Positions 8,987 through 18,382 are shown, numbered from the stretch's first letter. The stretch is 57,006 nt of DNA from Phycisphaerae bacterium (GCA_026386805.1 JAPLMX010000123.1:1-57006), one strand, 5' to 3'. Numbers and translations are program-made. The notes: generated by a model from the sequence alone, not told the origin.

Positions 8987-11935
8987 TCAATGGGGGCATT
9001 CGATGGACTCGTCGAAGCCGTAGAAGCGGACCAGGGGCGGCGTGTCCTGCCACTCGGTGGGCCGGCATTCGCGGGCACCGGTGGTGTAGTAGATCAGCCG
9101 GATATTCTTGGCTCGAAGCTCGTCCAGGGTCTTTTGCGGGATCCCAGGCTCCAAACCCGGCTCGAAAAGGAAATTCTTCGGGCACAAGTGGGCCCCGCCG
9201 CCGACGCTCTGGGAGAAGTAGCCGGTCAAGACGATCGGCTCGGCTGTCAAGCCTTCGATCCGCGTCTGCTCGAACTGGAGGCACGTGGGCGCGTCCCATC
9301 CCCAGCCCCAGCGGGAGTAGAACCGCGTATTGATGGACACGCCGAGATTGGGGTCCGAGAACGAACATTCCTCGGGCGCATCCTGGTCCGTCGGCTGCCA
9401 CGGCTCGTAAAGGGCGGCCTCCTCGACCGTCGTGGTCTGCTCGCTGTCCAGAGGCACGGGACGCTGGTATTCGACCTCCACGCCGAGGCGGAAATCGCCA
9501 AGCGTCACGACCGGGTCGGGCAGCGTAGCCTGGTACAAAGGCATGGTTCGCAGCCGATACGTGCGCGGGTTGCACAAATCCGGGAACTGCCAACTGTCCA
9601 TGAGATCATACCGGTCGAATTCCCCTTGTGGCGGCTCATAGACGTGCTTAGCGCCGGCCAACAGCGGCAGCTCGCGTGTCTCGTGGCGAATCTGCCCATC
9701 GGCGGCGTACTCGACGATCGCCTCGCCGTAGATGCAGTTCTTGAGATTCTCCTCGCTGAGCCAGAGGCTCTTGGGCCTGAGCGTCCAGAGGGACTTGAGC
9801 CTGTGGTTGGTGAGGACGTTGCTGCCGCGGCCCTGAAGTGTCCGGTACTGCTTGGACTGGGCCAGGAGGAACGGCGTCGTGCACTGGGCAGCGCCGGGCC
9901 TGGGAATCTCGCGAATCTGCTTGAGGAGCAGCTTGCCCTCGGGGGTGGTTTTCTTGAATTCGAGGTCAAGAACGATATCGTCCTTCTGCGTTTCTTCGCA
10001 GTACCGTTCAGCCGAAGCCACGAGCAACTCGTACAACTGGAGGTACTCCGCGTCCCATTGAAGCACGGTGTCTTCCCGCAGGGACACGAGGCTTGAACGC
10101 CGGACCACCCACACCGAGGGTTCCTGGAAGCCGGCGTCGATCCGGACCTCCTCCGGCACGGCATCCATCGGCGGGTTCGTCACGGAGACCGCCCCCTTCT
10201 GACTGACAACACTGACCGACCAACCCGAGCCACGAGTCTTCTCCATCGTCGCGACGCCGTTGGCCAGTTCGATGTCGTCGGGGAACGAGTAGTGCACGAG
10301 CAGGGCCATGCCCACCTGGGCCTCGTCGATCTTGTGCTTGAGCCGCTCCAGGTAGGCGTTGTCGTTGTAGAAGCTGGCGAAGACCTTACGGATCGCCCGA
10401 AAGACGCCCCGCTCGCTTGTCTCCGCCGGATCGCACACACACGGGCCGGCCGTGTCGTTGTCCAGATCGTCCGCGAGACAGCCGCTGAAACTGTCGTACA
10501 GCCCCGCCCCGGTGAACTGCTCGCTGTCCTCCACGTTCGTCGAGCTGCGAAAGCGCAGGTTCCTGCTCGGAGCGAATCCGAACTCGCGCAGGGCATTGAT
10601 GACGCCGGGGCCTGCCTGGCTGAATCGGGTTGCGTCTGTGTCCTTGAACAGATCCCGAATCGCCGCCAGATCGGCAAAGAGGGCCTGCATATCGGCGGGC
10701 GGATAGGTCGGATACTTCGCCAGCCGCCGGGCGATCTCCGCCCGTAATGTCCCGCCGGGATACGCCGTCGGCAGCGGCTGATCCAGAAAGCCCGTCCACA
10801 GATCGAAGGAAAAAGCCAGCGCCGGCTGGGAGCTGTCCGGAATGGCGCGGCACAGAACGCCATAGTTCGATGCTTTGCCGCCGAAGGAGCCGATATCGGC
10901 GGAATGCAGATCGTTCGTATCCGCCCAGAGCCGACCCGGCGAAACCAGCGGACGGATCACCAGCGGCGGCGCCTTCTTGAGCGCCAGCAGTGAGGACCGC
11001 TCGGCCTCCGAGAGAAAGCCAATGTCGAACAGCTTGACCGTGCACGAGGAGCTATACGCGTCCTTCGTGACGGCGAAGTAAACGGTATGGCCGACGAGCG
11101 TTTTCGCCGCCTCGGGTCCTTGCGCCAAATACACAAACGGCACGCCCTGGGAGCGGGACAGGATCGCCACGTGCGAGTTGGGCGTCGAGGGCGCCAGCGA
11201 GACGATCCCCGCCACGGAGGGGACTTCCGCCGGCACGCCGTCGGTCAGCAGAATGTCGTCGGGCAGCAGCTCGCCGGCGGCATACGCCGGCTGGATCTCA
11301 CTGCCGGGGACGAACACGAGCCGCCCCAACGCCCAACCTTCCGAGTAGCTCGCATTGCCCTCGGCCCATTGGGCGGTCGAGCCGACGGGTATGCCCTGGC
11401 CCTCGAACCATTGGCGATTCTGTTCCGTGACCGGGTACTGCTCATAGGTCGGGAAGTAGAAAGCCTTGACATTCGGGTCCGCGATGACGGCGGCCTTCAC
11501 AAGGTGGAAGAACCTCACGGTCTCTTCTCGCGTGTACGGATCGTTGCGAGCGAGTTGGATGCCGTACTCCTGGAAAGGCGGATCGTGCCACGGCGGCAGG
11601 ATGACCGCGCCGAGCACGGCCTGCTGATTGGCCGCGTGGAGTGTGACCGCGTCGAACTGCTCGATGGTCATGCCCAGGAAGGGTTCCAGGCATTCGAGCG
11701 CGAAAGCGAAATGGAATTCATACCGCGCCGAATCCTGGAAATAGACGACGTTCGGATCGAAGAGCGGCTTCGTGATGATCGTGAACTTGACATACGGCGG
11801 CGCGGTCCAACTCTGGAATGGTTCATCGGGCAAGCCGATCTGGTTCTTCCACGGCGGCCCTGGCGGCTCCTCCTGGGCCAAAGCAGAGGACCAAGTGAGC
11901 AATAGAGACAAAGCCGAAACGACCTTCCAAACCAT
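8987..11935 (-). CDS. Secreted protein with phosphohistidine swivel and PPDK-like ATP-binding domains
   Basis: A 982-residue protein with a signal peptide (WKVVSALSLLLTWSSALAQ). Residues 30-220 have no family I recognise. About 225-290 resemble a PEP-utiliser swivel domain, with candidate phosphohistidine His255 in TPNSHVAILSRSQGVPFVYL. From about 345 comes a pyruvate phosphate dikinase N-terminal type ATP-grasp part: FGGKASNYGVL, then RFRSSTNVEDSEQFTGAGLY around Arg463. Swivel before ATP-grasp is the order in glucan water dikinases, the reverse of PEP synthase. An exported dikinase would lack cytosolic ATP, so the role is unclear; the domain may be repurposed. ATG at 11935 has GAGGAG seven bases upstream; GTG at 11941 is the alternative. 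Confidence 0.7.
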   Translation of the reverse strand: MVWKVVSALSLLLTWSSALAQEEPPGPPWKNQIGLPDEPFQSWTAPPYVKFTIITKPLFDPNVVYFQDSARYEFHFAFALECLEPFLGMTIEQFDAVTLHAANQQAVLGAVILPPWHDPPFQEYGIQLARNDPYTREETVRFFHLVKAAVIADPNVKAFYFPTYEQYPVTEQNRQWFEGQGIPVGSTAQWAEGNASYSEGWALGRLVFVPGSEIQPAYAAGELLPDDILLTDGVPAEVPSVAGIVSLAPSTPNSHVAILSRSQGVPFVYLAQGPEAAKTLVGHTVYFAVTKDAYSSSCTVKLFDIGFLSEAERSSLLALKKAPPLVIRPLVSPGRLWADTNDLHSADIGSFGGKASNYGVLCRAIPDSSQPALAFSFDLWTGFLDQPLPTAYPGGTLRAEIARRLAKYPTYPPADMQALFADLAAIRDLFKDTDATRFSQAGPGVINALREFGFAPSRNLRFRSSTNVEDSEQFTGAGLYDSFSGCLADDLDNDTAGPCVCDPAETSERGVFRAIRKVFASFYNDNAYLERLKHKIDEAQVGMALLVHYSFPDDIELANGVATMEKTRGSGWSVSVVSQKGAVSVTNPPMDAVPEEVRIDAGFQEPSVWVVRRSSLVSLREDTVLQWDAEYLQLYELLVASAERYCEETQKDDIVLDLEFKKTTPEGKLLLKQIREIPRPGAAQCTTPFLLAQSKQYRTLQGRGSNVLTNHRLKSLWTLRPKSLWLSEENLKNCIYGEAIVEYAADGQIRHETRELPLLAGAKHVYEPPQGEFDRYDLMDSWQFPDLCNPRTYRLRTMPLYQATLPDPVVTLGDFRLGVEVEYQRPVPLDSEQTTTVEEAALYEPWQPTDQDAPEECSFSDPNLGVSINTRFYSRWGWGWDAPTCLQFEQTRIEGLTAEPIVLTGYFSQSVGGGAHLCPKNFLFEPGLEPGIPQKTLDELRAKNIRLIYYTTGARECRPTEWQDTPPLVRFYGFDESIECPH

Positions 11936-12061
11936 CACCACACTCCTCGTTCCTACAGGTGACCCACCGCGTTCGTAAGTAGCGTTGCTTGCAGGATTTG
12001 ATTATACCGGAAAGCGGCCGAAGAATCAACCGTTCGGATCGGCCTGACCCACGTGGAGATG

Positions 12062-12093
12062 AAAAAGGGCTGCGGATATTGCACCCGCAGCCC
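12062..12093 (-). terminator. Rho-independent terminator of the PKD-type gene
   Basis: On the minus strand GGGCTGCGG pairs with CCGCAGCCC (9-bp perfect stem, 9-base loop), followed by five T. It lies about 35 bases after the stop at 12127. Confidence 0.85.
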
Positions 12094-12126
12094 AGGAGCA
12101 GCCTGTTTTCGACCAGGCAAGCCGGT

Positions 12127-13545
12127 CTATTTCTTCTTGTCGTGCGGCACCCGAATGTCCACGGTCGCAATGGATTGGTTGCCGCTCGCATCGGTCGCTG
12201 TGAGTGTGACAGTATAGACCCTCCCGTCACTCCCGCCCGCTCGCTCGGCACGGAGACGCAACGCGACCGTACCGCTGGCATTGTCGATGGAGTCGAGATA
12301 CCAGTCCGGCTCACTTGCACCGTCATTCTCATTGGACTGGATGCTCGCCGTCAGGACGAGATTGCCTCTGCTATTGTCCGCGTCGCCCGCGCGGATCGTG
12401 ACGGGAACAAGCTGATGGTTGGGCGGCCAGAGCAGGGTCGTGCTCGGCTTGGGCGCCAGCGTGGGCGCCGTGGTGTCCTGCATCCTAACGATCACGCTGT
12501 ACGTCACCGCCGGGTTTACGCCGTCATCTACGACGAATTGCAGATTGTTCGACCCGAGCGGGAACCGCGTGTCCCCTGCCGGGATCGTCAACTGCGCCAC
12601 ATTGTCCAGCGCCGCACCGCCCGCCGGCGGGGTCACCACGCCTGAAGCAAGCACGGCGCCATCCTTCACCCACTGGTAACTCACCGCGTCGCCATCGAAG
12701 TCCGCTACAGACGCACAGACGCTGATCGGATCAACACCGATCTCAAACGCCTGGTCCGTCGGCGTCGGCTGCCCCTCCGGGGGCGTGTTGGCGATCGTCA
12801 GAACCATCGTGTCGGAGACCGTGTCCTGTCCATCTGTGACCTCCAGCGTCAGAGTATGCGTCCCGATCCTGGGAAGCGGCACAAGGGTGGACAGCGCCAG
12901 AGGCGCGGAGCCATCCGTCCCGACGGCCGTCGGCCCCTTGAGCTCCGTGCTTCCCTCCAGCCAGCGATACGTCAGCCCACTCGGACCTGGACTCGGATCG
13001 CTGGCGGTACCATTAAGCGTTTTCGAGCTCTCCTGGGAGGTATAGATCGAGACATCCGGACCGGCATTCGCCACCGGCAGAGGAGGCAGCCTGGGATCGC
13101 GCCCGGGGAAGAGGGGTTCCACCGCCGTCAACACGATGTCGCCACCGTTGGCGGTATTGCGGATGCGTATGTACTTCGCCCAGTCGGTCGGGTCCCACGA
13201 ATCGCCGGAAAACCTGAACTCAACGACGGGGTTCTGTGCTGATAGCATCCAGTTGTCCTTGCTTCCCCAAGTCCAGTTGGTGCCATCCTTGCTCGTCCAC
13301 AGAGTCGTCATCGGCCCGTCAACATAATATGCGAATGTGATGATGATGTCTATACCGGAAGGATCGCCCTCCCTGATGCCATTGAATGCGACCGTGTCAT
13401 CCGGGAATTGATAGTCTGCGGTCCCGTTCGAAGGAATCGTGTACGGTAGCGTGTCTATCGTTGCGGCGTCCGTCGCAGCGATGCCCGTTAGCAAAGCTGC
13501 CCCCACCAACACCAACCATCCGGGTTTCCACCATGTTGTTTTCAT
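12127..13545 (-). CDS. Secreted PKD/Ig-like repeat protein
   Basis: A 472-residue exported protein (signal KPGWLVLVGAALLTGIAATD). Residues 35-150 form a beta-rich module (SGIDIIITFAYYVDG, KYIRIRNTANGGDIVLTAVE). About 160-250 is a PKD domain (PVANAGPDVSIYTSQE, TLTLEVTDGQDTVSDTMVLT), 260-350 a second Ig-like domain (VSYQWVKDG), and 360-470 a third resembling choice-of-anchor/HYR modules (LWPPNHQLVPVTI, VTLTATDASGNQSIATVDI). The tail DIRVPHDKKK has no sorting signal. Probable role is surface or matrix binding; no catalytic motif. GGGAG upstream supports 13545. Confidence 0.75.
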   Translation of the reverse strand: MKTTWWKPGWLVLVGAALLTGIAATDAATIDTLPYTIPSNGTADYQFPDDTVAFNGIREGDPSGIDIIITFAYYVDGPMTTLWTSKDGTNWTWGSKDNWMLSAQNPVVEFRFSGDSWDPTDWAKYIRIRNTANGGDIVLTAVEPLFPGRDPRLPPLPVANAGPDVSIYTSQESSKTLNGTASDPSPGPSGLTYRWLEGSTELKGPTAVGTDGSAPLALSTLVPLPRIGTHTLTLEVTDGQDTVSDTMVLTIANTPPEGQPTPTDQAFEIGVDPISVCASVADFDGDAVSYQWVKDGAVLASGVVTPPAGGAALDNVAQLTIPAGDTRFPLGSNNLQFVVDDGVNPAVTYSVIVRMQDTTAPTLAPKPSTTLLWPPNHQLVPVTIRAGDADNSRGNLVLTASIQSNENDGASEPDWYLDSIDNASGTVALRLRAERAGGSDGRVYTVTLTATDASGNQSIATVDIRVPHDKKK

Positions 13546-14195
13546 GTTCGTTTCTCCCTAATCACCAGTTGTCTCTACGTCGTATGGGACTCTGCGCCCT
13601 GGGGCACGCGCCCGGCAGGGCCTCCCTTTTCTGTGCGCAGACCGCATGCACCTACGGTCCCCTTGGTCTTGCGGTGAGCCGCCAACCTCGGCACATAGTG
13701 CACCTCCCGGAGCTGCTGAGAACTTCTCTTGGTGTGGCCCCTCACCGTTCAGTGGAGTGCCCACCTATAGTTATGGCGGGGGCCGTCAGGTATTGTTGAT
13801 TCGCAAATGGCGAATTTCTCTGGCCTGGTTCAATTCAGGGTAACACTTTCACAGAGCCATGGAGGACGCATCGATTTATAAGTATTGCAAGACAAACAAC
13901 TTACGATCATTTCTGGGCCAGATGGATTCGAACAAGTGTTACCCTGGGCAGTGACGGCATGAACCATGGCGAATTTCTTGAGCTCATAGGGCGAAGGGAG
14001 CCTTGCCGGGATGGGCCGGGGCCGGTACGATGGTGGACAATGGCGGACGTGCACGAAACCCTGAACCTGTGAAGAATCCTCCCGCTCAGGCGTCTGTGAG
14101 AATGAGGGCCGCGTCCTGTACTTCGGCCGGCGTTTTTGATAGGATATCGGAAGGCCCGAGGCTGCGGGCACGCCGTTCCGAGAGGACCCAGACGG
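13546..14195. other. 650-base region without a clear gene
   Basis: It divides the minus-strand PKD-type gene from the plus-strand zinc-ribbon gene and should hold promoters for both. 13550-13760 is GC-rich and could fold into a long leader for the PKD-type gene, but I could not match it to a known riboswitch. An inverted repeat spans 13836-13946, and a 13-base direct repeat ATGGCGAATTTCT occurs at about 13807 and 13966. Confidence 0.5.
13836..13946. repeat. Inverted repeat with 13-bp perfect arms
   Basis: CAGGGTAACACTT at 13836-13848 faces AAGTGTTACCCTG at 13934-13946. The 13-base direct repeats ATGGCGAATTTCT lie just outside both arms, so the whole could be a small inserted element. Confidence 0.5.
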
Positions 14196-14801
14196 ATGTT
14201 CTTGATGCCGTGGAAAGTCGATGTCCCGCAGGACCGATGGCCGGTGATGAACTGGAAGGGCTGGATCACGATGGAGAGACACGAGAAGTCCCTGCTCCAG
14301 GTGTGGCAGGAGCACCAACGCGGCAGAGAAAAGGAGCCGCTGGCGGCGGCGTATGCCCACCTCGACCTGCCCAGGACGGAAGAGGACCGCCGACAAGAGG
14401 TATCACCTCAGGCACAAACCCCGGCCCCCGAGCACGAGCCAATCCCGCTGCCCCCGTTGGAATCGGAGCGTGCACTGGGACACCCTGGGACGGATGGACT
14501 CATTCGCACCGCCTGCGCCTGCGGCAATACGATCCGTGTGACACGGCAGTACGCCGGCCGGACCGTCCGCTGTCCGCAGTGCCGACAGCCGGTCGTGATC
14601 CCGAACCAGACCGATTTCTTCGGCCCCGCCCCGCCGCAACCCGACACCATGACCGGCGTCCTGAAAAAGGCGCAGGACAACGGCATCCGGTTCATGTGCA
14701 CCTGCGGCAAAAGAATGAAAGTGCCCGCGCGGTACGCCGGGCGTAACGCCAAATGCCCCCGCTGCGGCACGAGACTCAAGATCCCAACCCTCGCGCCGTA
14801 A
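14196..14801 (+). CDS. Protein with two C-terminal zinc ribbons
   Basis: About 201 residues. The N-terminal half is hydrophilic and proline-rich. The C-terminal half has two similar zinc ribbons: CACGNTIRV...VRCPQCRQP and CTCGKRMKV...AKCPRCGTR, each CxC then CPxC. Such paired ribbons are common in planctomycete proteins of unknown role. Start choice is uncertain: ATG 14196 has AGAGGA nine bases upstream; internal ATGs (for example MERHEKSLLQ) are possible. It stands alone on the plus strand between two minus-strand genes. Confidence 0.65.
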   Translation: MFLMPWKVDVPQDRWPVMNWKGWITMERHEKSLLQVWQEHQRGREKEPLAAAYAHLDLPRTEEDRRQEVSPQAQTPAPEHEPIPLPPLESERALGHPGTDGLIRTACACGNTIRVTRQYAGRTVRCPQCRQPVVIPNQTDFFGPAPPQPDTMTGVLKKAQDNGIRFMCTCGKRMKVPARYAGRNAKCPRCGTRLKIPTLAP

Positions 14802-14848
14802 GGCAACCCATGGAACACGGATCAGCCACCAGCGACGGTTGCGCAACT

Positions 14849-14924
14849 CGTGGCGAGGGCATCTTGCCCTTGCTCCTTCCCTCCGCAGGCCGCTTGCAGC
14901 AAGGGCGGGACGCCCCTCGCCACG
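14849..14924. repeat. Palindromic intergenic repeat, family D
   Basis: CGTGGCGAGGGC...TTGCCCTTGCT faces AGCAAGGGCGG...GCCCCTCGCCACG. It lies between the convergent zinc-ribbon and PEP-CTERM-like genes. Confidence 0.7.
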
Positions 14925-15007
14925 TTGCGACGAGCGGCACCAGCGACACTCCACGACCAACGCAACTGACACGAGCCTCGCAACCCCAACCGCTTGACGG
15001 TAGTTGC

Positions 15008-15042
15008 AAAAAGGGGCTGCGCGGGGACGCAACGCAGCCCCC
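15008..15042 (-). terminator. Rho-independent terminator of the PEP-CTERM-like gene
   Basis: On the minus strand GGGGCTGCG pairs with CGCAGCCCC, followed by five T, 27 bases beyond the stop at 15069. Confidence 0.85.
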
Positions 15043-15068
15043 AAATTCCGATGTCTGCCAACAATCGG

Positions 15069-15689
15069 TCAGATTGTCTTGCGTTTCAGCCGCCACCCAG
15101 CGACGCTCAAGCCAGGTACGCCGAGCAACACTGCACCGGGGACAGGGACAGGGGCAACGGACGTCATCCATTCAAACTGGGCACCGTCAGTAAATTGGAC
15201 GCGAAGGCCGATGACAAACGCTCCGCTGCTGAGGTCTGCCAGAAGCTGATCGACGGTATGCGAAGTAAGCGTACTGTGTACTGTGAAAAAATCACCACCT
15301 GGATTCACCCCGTAGGCCGATCCGCCGTCGTTAATGAACCCAAGCTTCCCGTAGGGATCCACCCCGAACGGCGGATAACCGCTGGTTGGTGTATATATCG
15401 ACCCCACGCCTAAGCTTGAAAACCCTTGCACTGTGGCGCTGGTAAATGCTCCCCAATAAAAGTACATCTTGGTAAGCATAGCGGTTGACGTGCCGACTCC
15501 CGACACGTTCCTGAACGTGAAGTCTACCAACTGACCAGCCCCATCGCCAACCACATCCACAGTAAACTGGGATTCAAGATCATAGGCTGTATTGCTCGAA
15601 AACTTGTAGAACGTGTAGAGGTCCGCACTCGCAACCGATGGACCGGCCATAACAGACAGCGCAGCCATGACAACACCCAGCTTCTTCAT
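15069..15689 (-). CDS. PEP-CTERM-like sorted extracellular protein
   Basis: A 206-residue exported protein. Signal peptide MKKLGVVMAALSVMAGPSVASA, then a beta-rich body without a known domain (YTFYKFSSNTAYDLESQFTV, FINDGGSAYG). The tail VPVPGAVLLGVPGLSVAGWR followed by LKRKTI has the PEP-CTERM layout: a Pro-Gly turn, a short hydrophobic helix, a basic end. Such tails are cut by exosortases when proteins pass to the outer surface; none is in this window. Here PEP is replaced by PVPG, a variant seen in planctomycetes. AGGAGG five bases before 15689 fixes the start; the frame is open to 15809 upstream. Confidence 0.75.
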   Translation of the reverse strand: MKKLGVVMAALSVMAGPSVASADLYTFYKFSSNTAYDLESQFTVDVVGDGAGQLVDFTFRNVSGVGTSTAMLTKMYFYWGAFTSATVQGFSSLGVGSIYTPTSGYPPFGVDPYGKLGFINDGGSAYGVNPGGDFFTVHSTLTSHTVDQLLADLSSGAFVIGLRVQFTDGAQFEWMTSVAPVPVPGAVLLGVPGLSVAGWRLKRKTI

Positions 15690-15856
15690 CTTGCCCTCCT
15701 CTGAGGTCATCAGCAAACCAAGGTTTCCTCGTGCTTTGCCGTCCCTTGTGGCTATTACGTCGGCCTGTGATGGGTGGCGAACAAGTGTCTCCCTACGGTC
15801 TCCCGTCACTCCACGTTAAATCCAACCAAAACCACGATTCCCGTGTCAATTCGTAC

Positions 15857-15868
15857 AAATACGTATTT
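15857..15868. promoter_or_regulatory. Perfect 12-bp palindrome AAATACGTATTT
   Basis: This AT-rich dyad stands out in a GC-rich region, about 170 bases upstream of the PEP-CTERM-like start. It could be an operator; no partner regulator is evident. Confidence 0.3.
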
Positions 15869-16042
15869 TATCGGAATCTCGAAGAATCTTTCGAGAGGTG
15901 AATCGGTCTGCGTGGCAACTCAAGGGGGCGTGGAACTACGTGATTCTGGGAAGGATTTGGGCAGAACGGATGGTGGGCGGCCTGCGGGTTCTACGTAGAC
16001 GATGGCCGAAAGAGGGGAAGAAAGAGGTTTGCCGAAAGAATA

Positions 16043-16089
16043 CGAAAGAAGAAGGCCGCTCGTTGCCTCGCGGCCCCCTCTTCTTTTTT
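16043..16089 (-). terminator. Terminator of the beta-glucosidase gene
   Basis: GGCCGC (16054-16059) pairs with GCGGCC (16070-16075); flanking AAGAAGAA and TTCTTCTTT-type runs extend the stem and give a T-rich tail on the minus strand, 35 bases past the stop. Confidence 0.6.
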
Positions 16090-16123
16090 CGCCCCTTTTT
16101 CGTTTCTTTCGGCTACAGCGTCA

Positions 16124-18382
16124 CTACGAACGGCCCTCGCGGGCGGTGAAGCTGACGGACATCTTGCCGACTTGGGCCTTGAACTCGCCCGGCTCGACGA
16201 CTGGTTTGTTGTCGAGGCCGATGAAGGCGAGATCGTCCCAGGTCAACTCGAAGCGCACAACCTTCATTTCGTTGGGCTTGAGCTCCACCTTCTGGAACCG
16301 CTTGAGCACTTTGACCGGCGGCGTGATCGACGCGACCACGTCGGACAGATAGAGCTGGACCGTTTCCTTGCCGGCACGAGCGCCGGTATTCGTGACTTCA
16401 ACCGTGACGGTCAGCTTGTCCTTCGGCGTCATCTCACTGGCATCGGCCCGCAGGCCGCGATACTCGAACGTCGTGTAGGATAGGCCATAGCCGAACGGCC
16501 ACTGCGGATCGTACTTGTTGCCGCCCTTCTCTTCGCTGGTTTTGTGATCGTACGACGTGAAGCCGGCGGAATACTTCGGATAGGTGAGCGGGAGTTTTCC
16601 GCTCGGGTTGGCGTCGCCGAAGAGGACGTCCGCGACCGCCTGCCCACCCTCCAAGCCGGGCAAATAGGCCATCAGGATCGCCTTGGCGCTATCCGCGATC
16701 GTGCGAATCACGCGGGGCCGGCCCTCCACCAGGACCAAGACGACCGGCTTACCCGTGGCGGCCAGCTCTTTGACCAGCTTCAACTGCGGCTCGGTCATCG
16801 TCAGGTCGTTGATGTTGCCCGGCGTCTCGCAATAGCACGGCTCGCCGACGCAGGCGATGATCGCCTCCACATCCGCCGCCGCGGCAACGGCCTTGGCGAT
16901 ATCGATCTCCTTGTCGAACGCCACGGCGTCAACATAGGTGACGTTGTCCTTGCCCAACTTCTCCTGGATTGCTTCCAAGATCGTGTTCTTCTCCTGCGGG
17001 TAGAGCTGTTCCTGGTCGCCCTGCCAGGTGGTGGACCAGCCGCTGTTGAGGAGGGACAGCTTGTTGGCGGCCGGCCCGGTCACGAGGACCTTGCGGCCCT
17101 TGGCCAGCGGCAGCACGTTGCCCTCGTTCTTCAGCAGCGTCATGGCCTCCTGGGCCGCCTGGAGGTTCACCTGGCGGGAGCTCTCGGCCCCGACGGTGCC
17201 GGCCAAGTCCTTCCTCGGATACGGGTCCTTGAACAGGCCGAGCATGTACTTGACCTGGAGGATGTTGCTCACCGCCTCGTCGATCCGCTTCATCGGCACC
17301 TCGCCACTCTGGACGAGCTCCAGCAGCGTGTCATAGAAGCTGTAGTCATACGGCACCATGCTCATATCGACGCCGGCCATGACGGCCATCTTGACCGCCT
17401 CGCGCCGGTCCTTGGCCACCATCTCGCGGGTGTAGAGGTTCTCGATATCGGCCCAGTCGCTGACAACCAGGCCCTGGAAGCCCAGCTCGCCCCGGAGCAG
17501 GTCCGTCAGGTAGAACTTGCTCGCATGGACGGGGATGCCGTTGATCTCGGAGGAGTTGACCATGCAGGTCACGGTGCCCGCCTGGACCGCCGCCTGGTAG
17601 GGCTTGAGGAACCACTCGCGCAACTGCCGGTCCGGGATGTACGCCGGCGTGCGGTCCTGCCCCGACCAGGGGAAGCAGTAGCCCAGGTAGTGCTTCATGC
17701 ACGTCGCGACCTTGACGGGGCTGGAAAGATCCTTGCCCTGCTGGCCTTGAATGTAGGCGGCTCCCATCGTCGAGGCGAGGTACGGGTCCTCGCCGAAGGT
17801 CTCGAACACGCGGGGCCACATCGGCTGGCGGGCCAGATCGAGCACCGGGCCGAAGTTCCACGGGATGCCCGCCGCCCGCGTTTCCAGGGCGGCGATCTCA
17901 CCGCTTTTTTCCATCAAGGCCACGTTGCCGGTCGCGGCCATGCCAATATTGTGCGGGAACAGCGTCGCGCCGAGCACGTAGTTGGCCCCGTGGATCGTGT
18001 CGATGCCGTAGATGATGGGGACGCCGAGCCGAGTTTCCTTCGTCGCGACGTCCTGCATCCTGGCAATGATCTCCTGCCAGTTCTTCACGGTACGGGCCTG
18101 CCCGCCGCAGTTGAGGATCGAGCCGAGATGGTGGTTGACGATCCCGTCGCGCAGCTTCTGCTCGTCGAGAACGAAATAGCCGTCCGGGCCGCTCTTGCCG
18201 AACTGCTCCAGCGTGATCTGCGTCATCTGCCCGACTTTCTCCTCCGGCGTCATCTTCGCCACCAGTTGCCGGGCCGCGCTGTCAAACCGGGCCTGCTTCA
18301 CCTTGTTCTCCTTGCTCTTGTTCGCACTCGAACACCCCAACAACAGCATAACCGCCATCAACGCAACCGCCGTTTTCTTCAT
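16124..18382 (-). CDS. bglX: Beta-glucosidase, GH3 family, lipoprotein
   Basis: 752 residues, the length of BglX-type GH3 enzymes. MKKTAVALMAVMLLLGCSS has a lipobox with Cys17, so it is likely membrane-anchored in the periplasm. The GH3 N-domain (about 35-355) holds IIYGIDTIHG, FPHNIGMAAT, GPVLDLARQP and nucleophile Asp309 in LVVSDWADI. The C-domain (about 410-650) follows with MTLLKNEGNVLPL and YLPGLEGGQAVADVLFGDANPSGKLP, then a Fn3-like domain (VEVTNTGARAGKETVQLYLS). It removes terminal beta-glucosyl units from oligosaccharides. AAGGAGA lies eight bases before the start. Confidence 0.93.
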   Translation of the reverse strand: MKKTAVALMAVMLLLGCSSANKSKENKVKQARFDSAARQLVAKMTPEEKVGQMTQITLEQFGKSGPDGYFVLDEQKLRDGIVNHHLGSILNCGGQARTVKNWQEIIARMQDVATKETRLGVPIIYGIDTIHGANYVLGATLFPHNIGMAATGNVALMEKSGEIAALETRAAGIPWNFGPVLDLARQPMWPRVFETFGEDPYLASTMGAAYIQGQQGKDLSSPVKVATCMKHYLGYCFPWSGQDRTPAYIPDRQLREWFLKPYQAAVQAGTVTCMVNSSEINGIPVHASKFYLTDLLRGELGFQGLVVSDWADIENLYTREMVAKDRREAVKMAVMAGVDMSMVPYDYSFYDTLLELVQSGEVPMKRIDEAVSNILQVKYMLGLFKDPYPRKDLAGTVGAESSRQVNLQAAQEAMTLLKNEGNVLPLAKGRKVLVTGPAANKLSLLNSGWSTTWQGDQEQLYPQEKNTILEAIQEKLGKDNVTYVDAVAFDKEIDIAKAVAAAADVEAIIACVGEPCYCETPGNINDLTMTEPQLKLVKELAATGKPVVLVLVEGRPRVIRTIADSAKAILMAYLPGLEGGQAVADVLFGDANPSGKLPLTYPKYSAGFTSYDHKTSEEKGGNKYDPQWPFGYGLSYTTFEYRGLRADASEMTPKDKLTVTVEVTNTGARAGKETVQLYLSDVVASITPPVKVLKRFQKVELKPNEMKVVRFELTWDDLAFIGLDNKPVVEPGEFKAQVGKMSVSFTAREGRS

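Larger units (their letters stand above)
15690..16123. other. Region between the PEP-CTERM-like and beta-glucosidase genes
   Basis: No gene seen. Noted: a hairpin-prone leader just before 15689, a perfect 12-bp palindrome at 15857-15868, a TCTCGAA/TTCGAGA hairpin at 15877-15896 and the terminator of the beta-glucosidase at the right end. Confidence 0.5.

Noticed and set aside
13550..13760. GC-rich leader of the PKD-type gene as a possible c-di-GMP riboswitch.
   Set aside because: I could not align it with the GEMM consensus core; structure alone is not enough.
13930..13960. Minus-strand GTTCGAATCCATCTGGCCCA resembles the T-loop and acceptor end of a tRNA gene.
   Set aside because: The T-stem does not pair and no anticodon or D arm is found upstream; at most a fragment.
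15700..15790. Minus-strand GGGACGGCAAAGC near the PEP-CTERM-like start as a c-di-GMP-I riboswitch.
   Set aside because: Only a short resemblance to the GGGACGCAAAGCC core; the other stem and the 3' conserved part do not fit.
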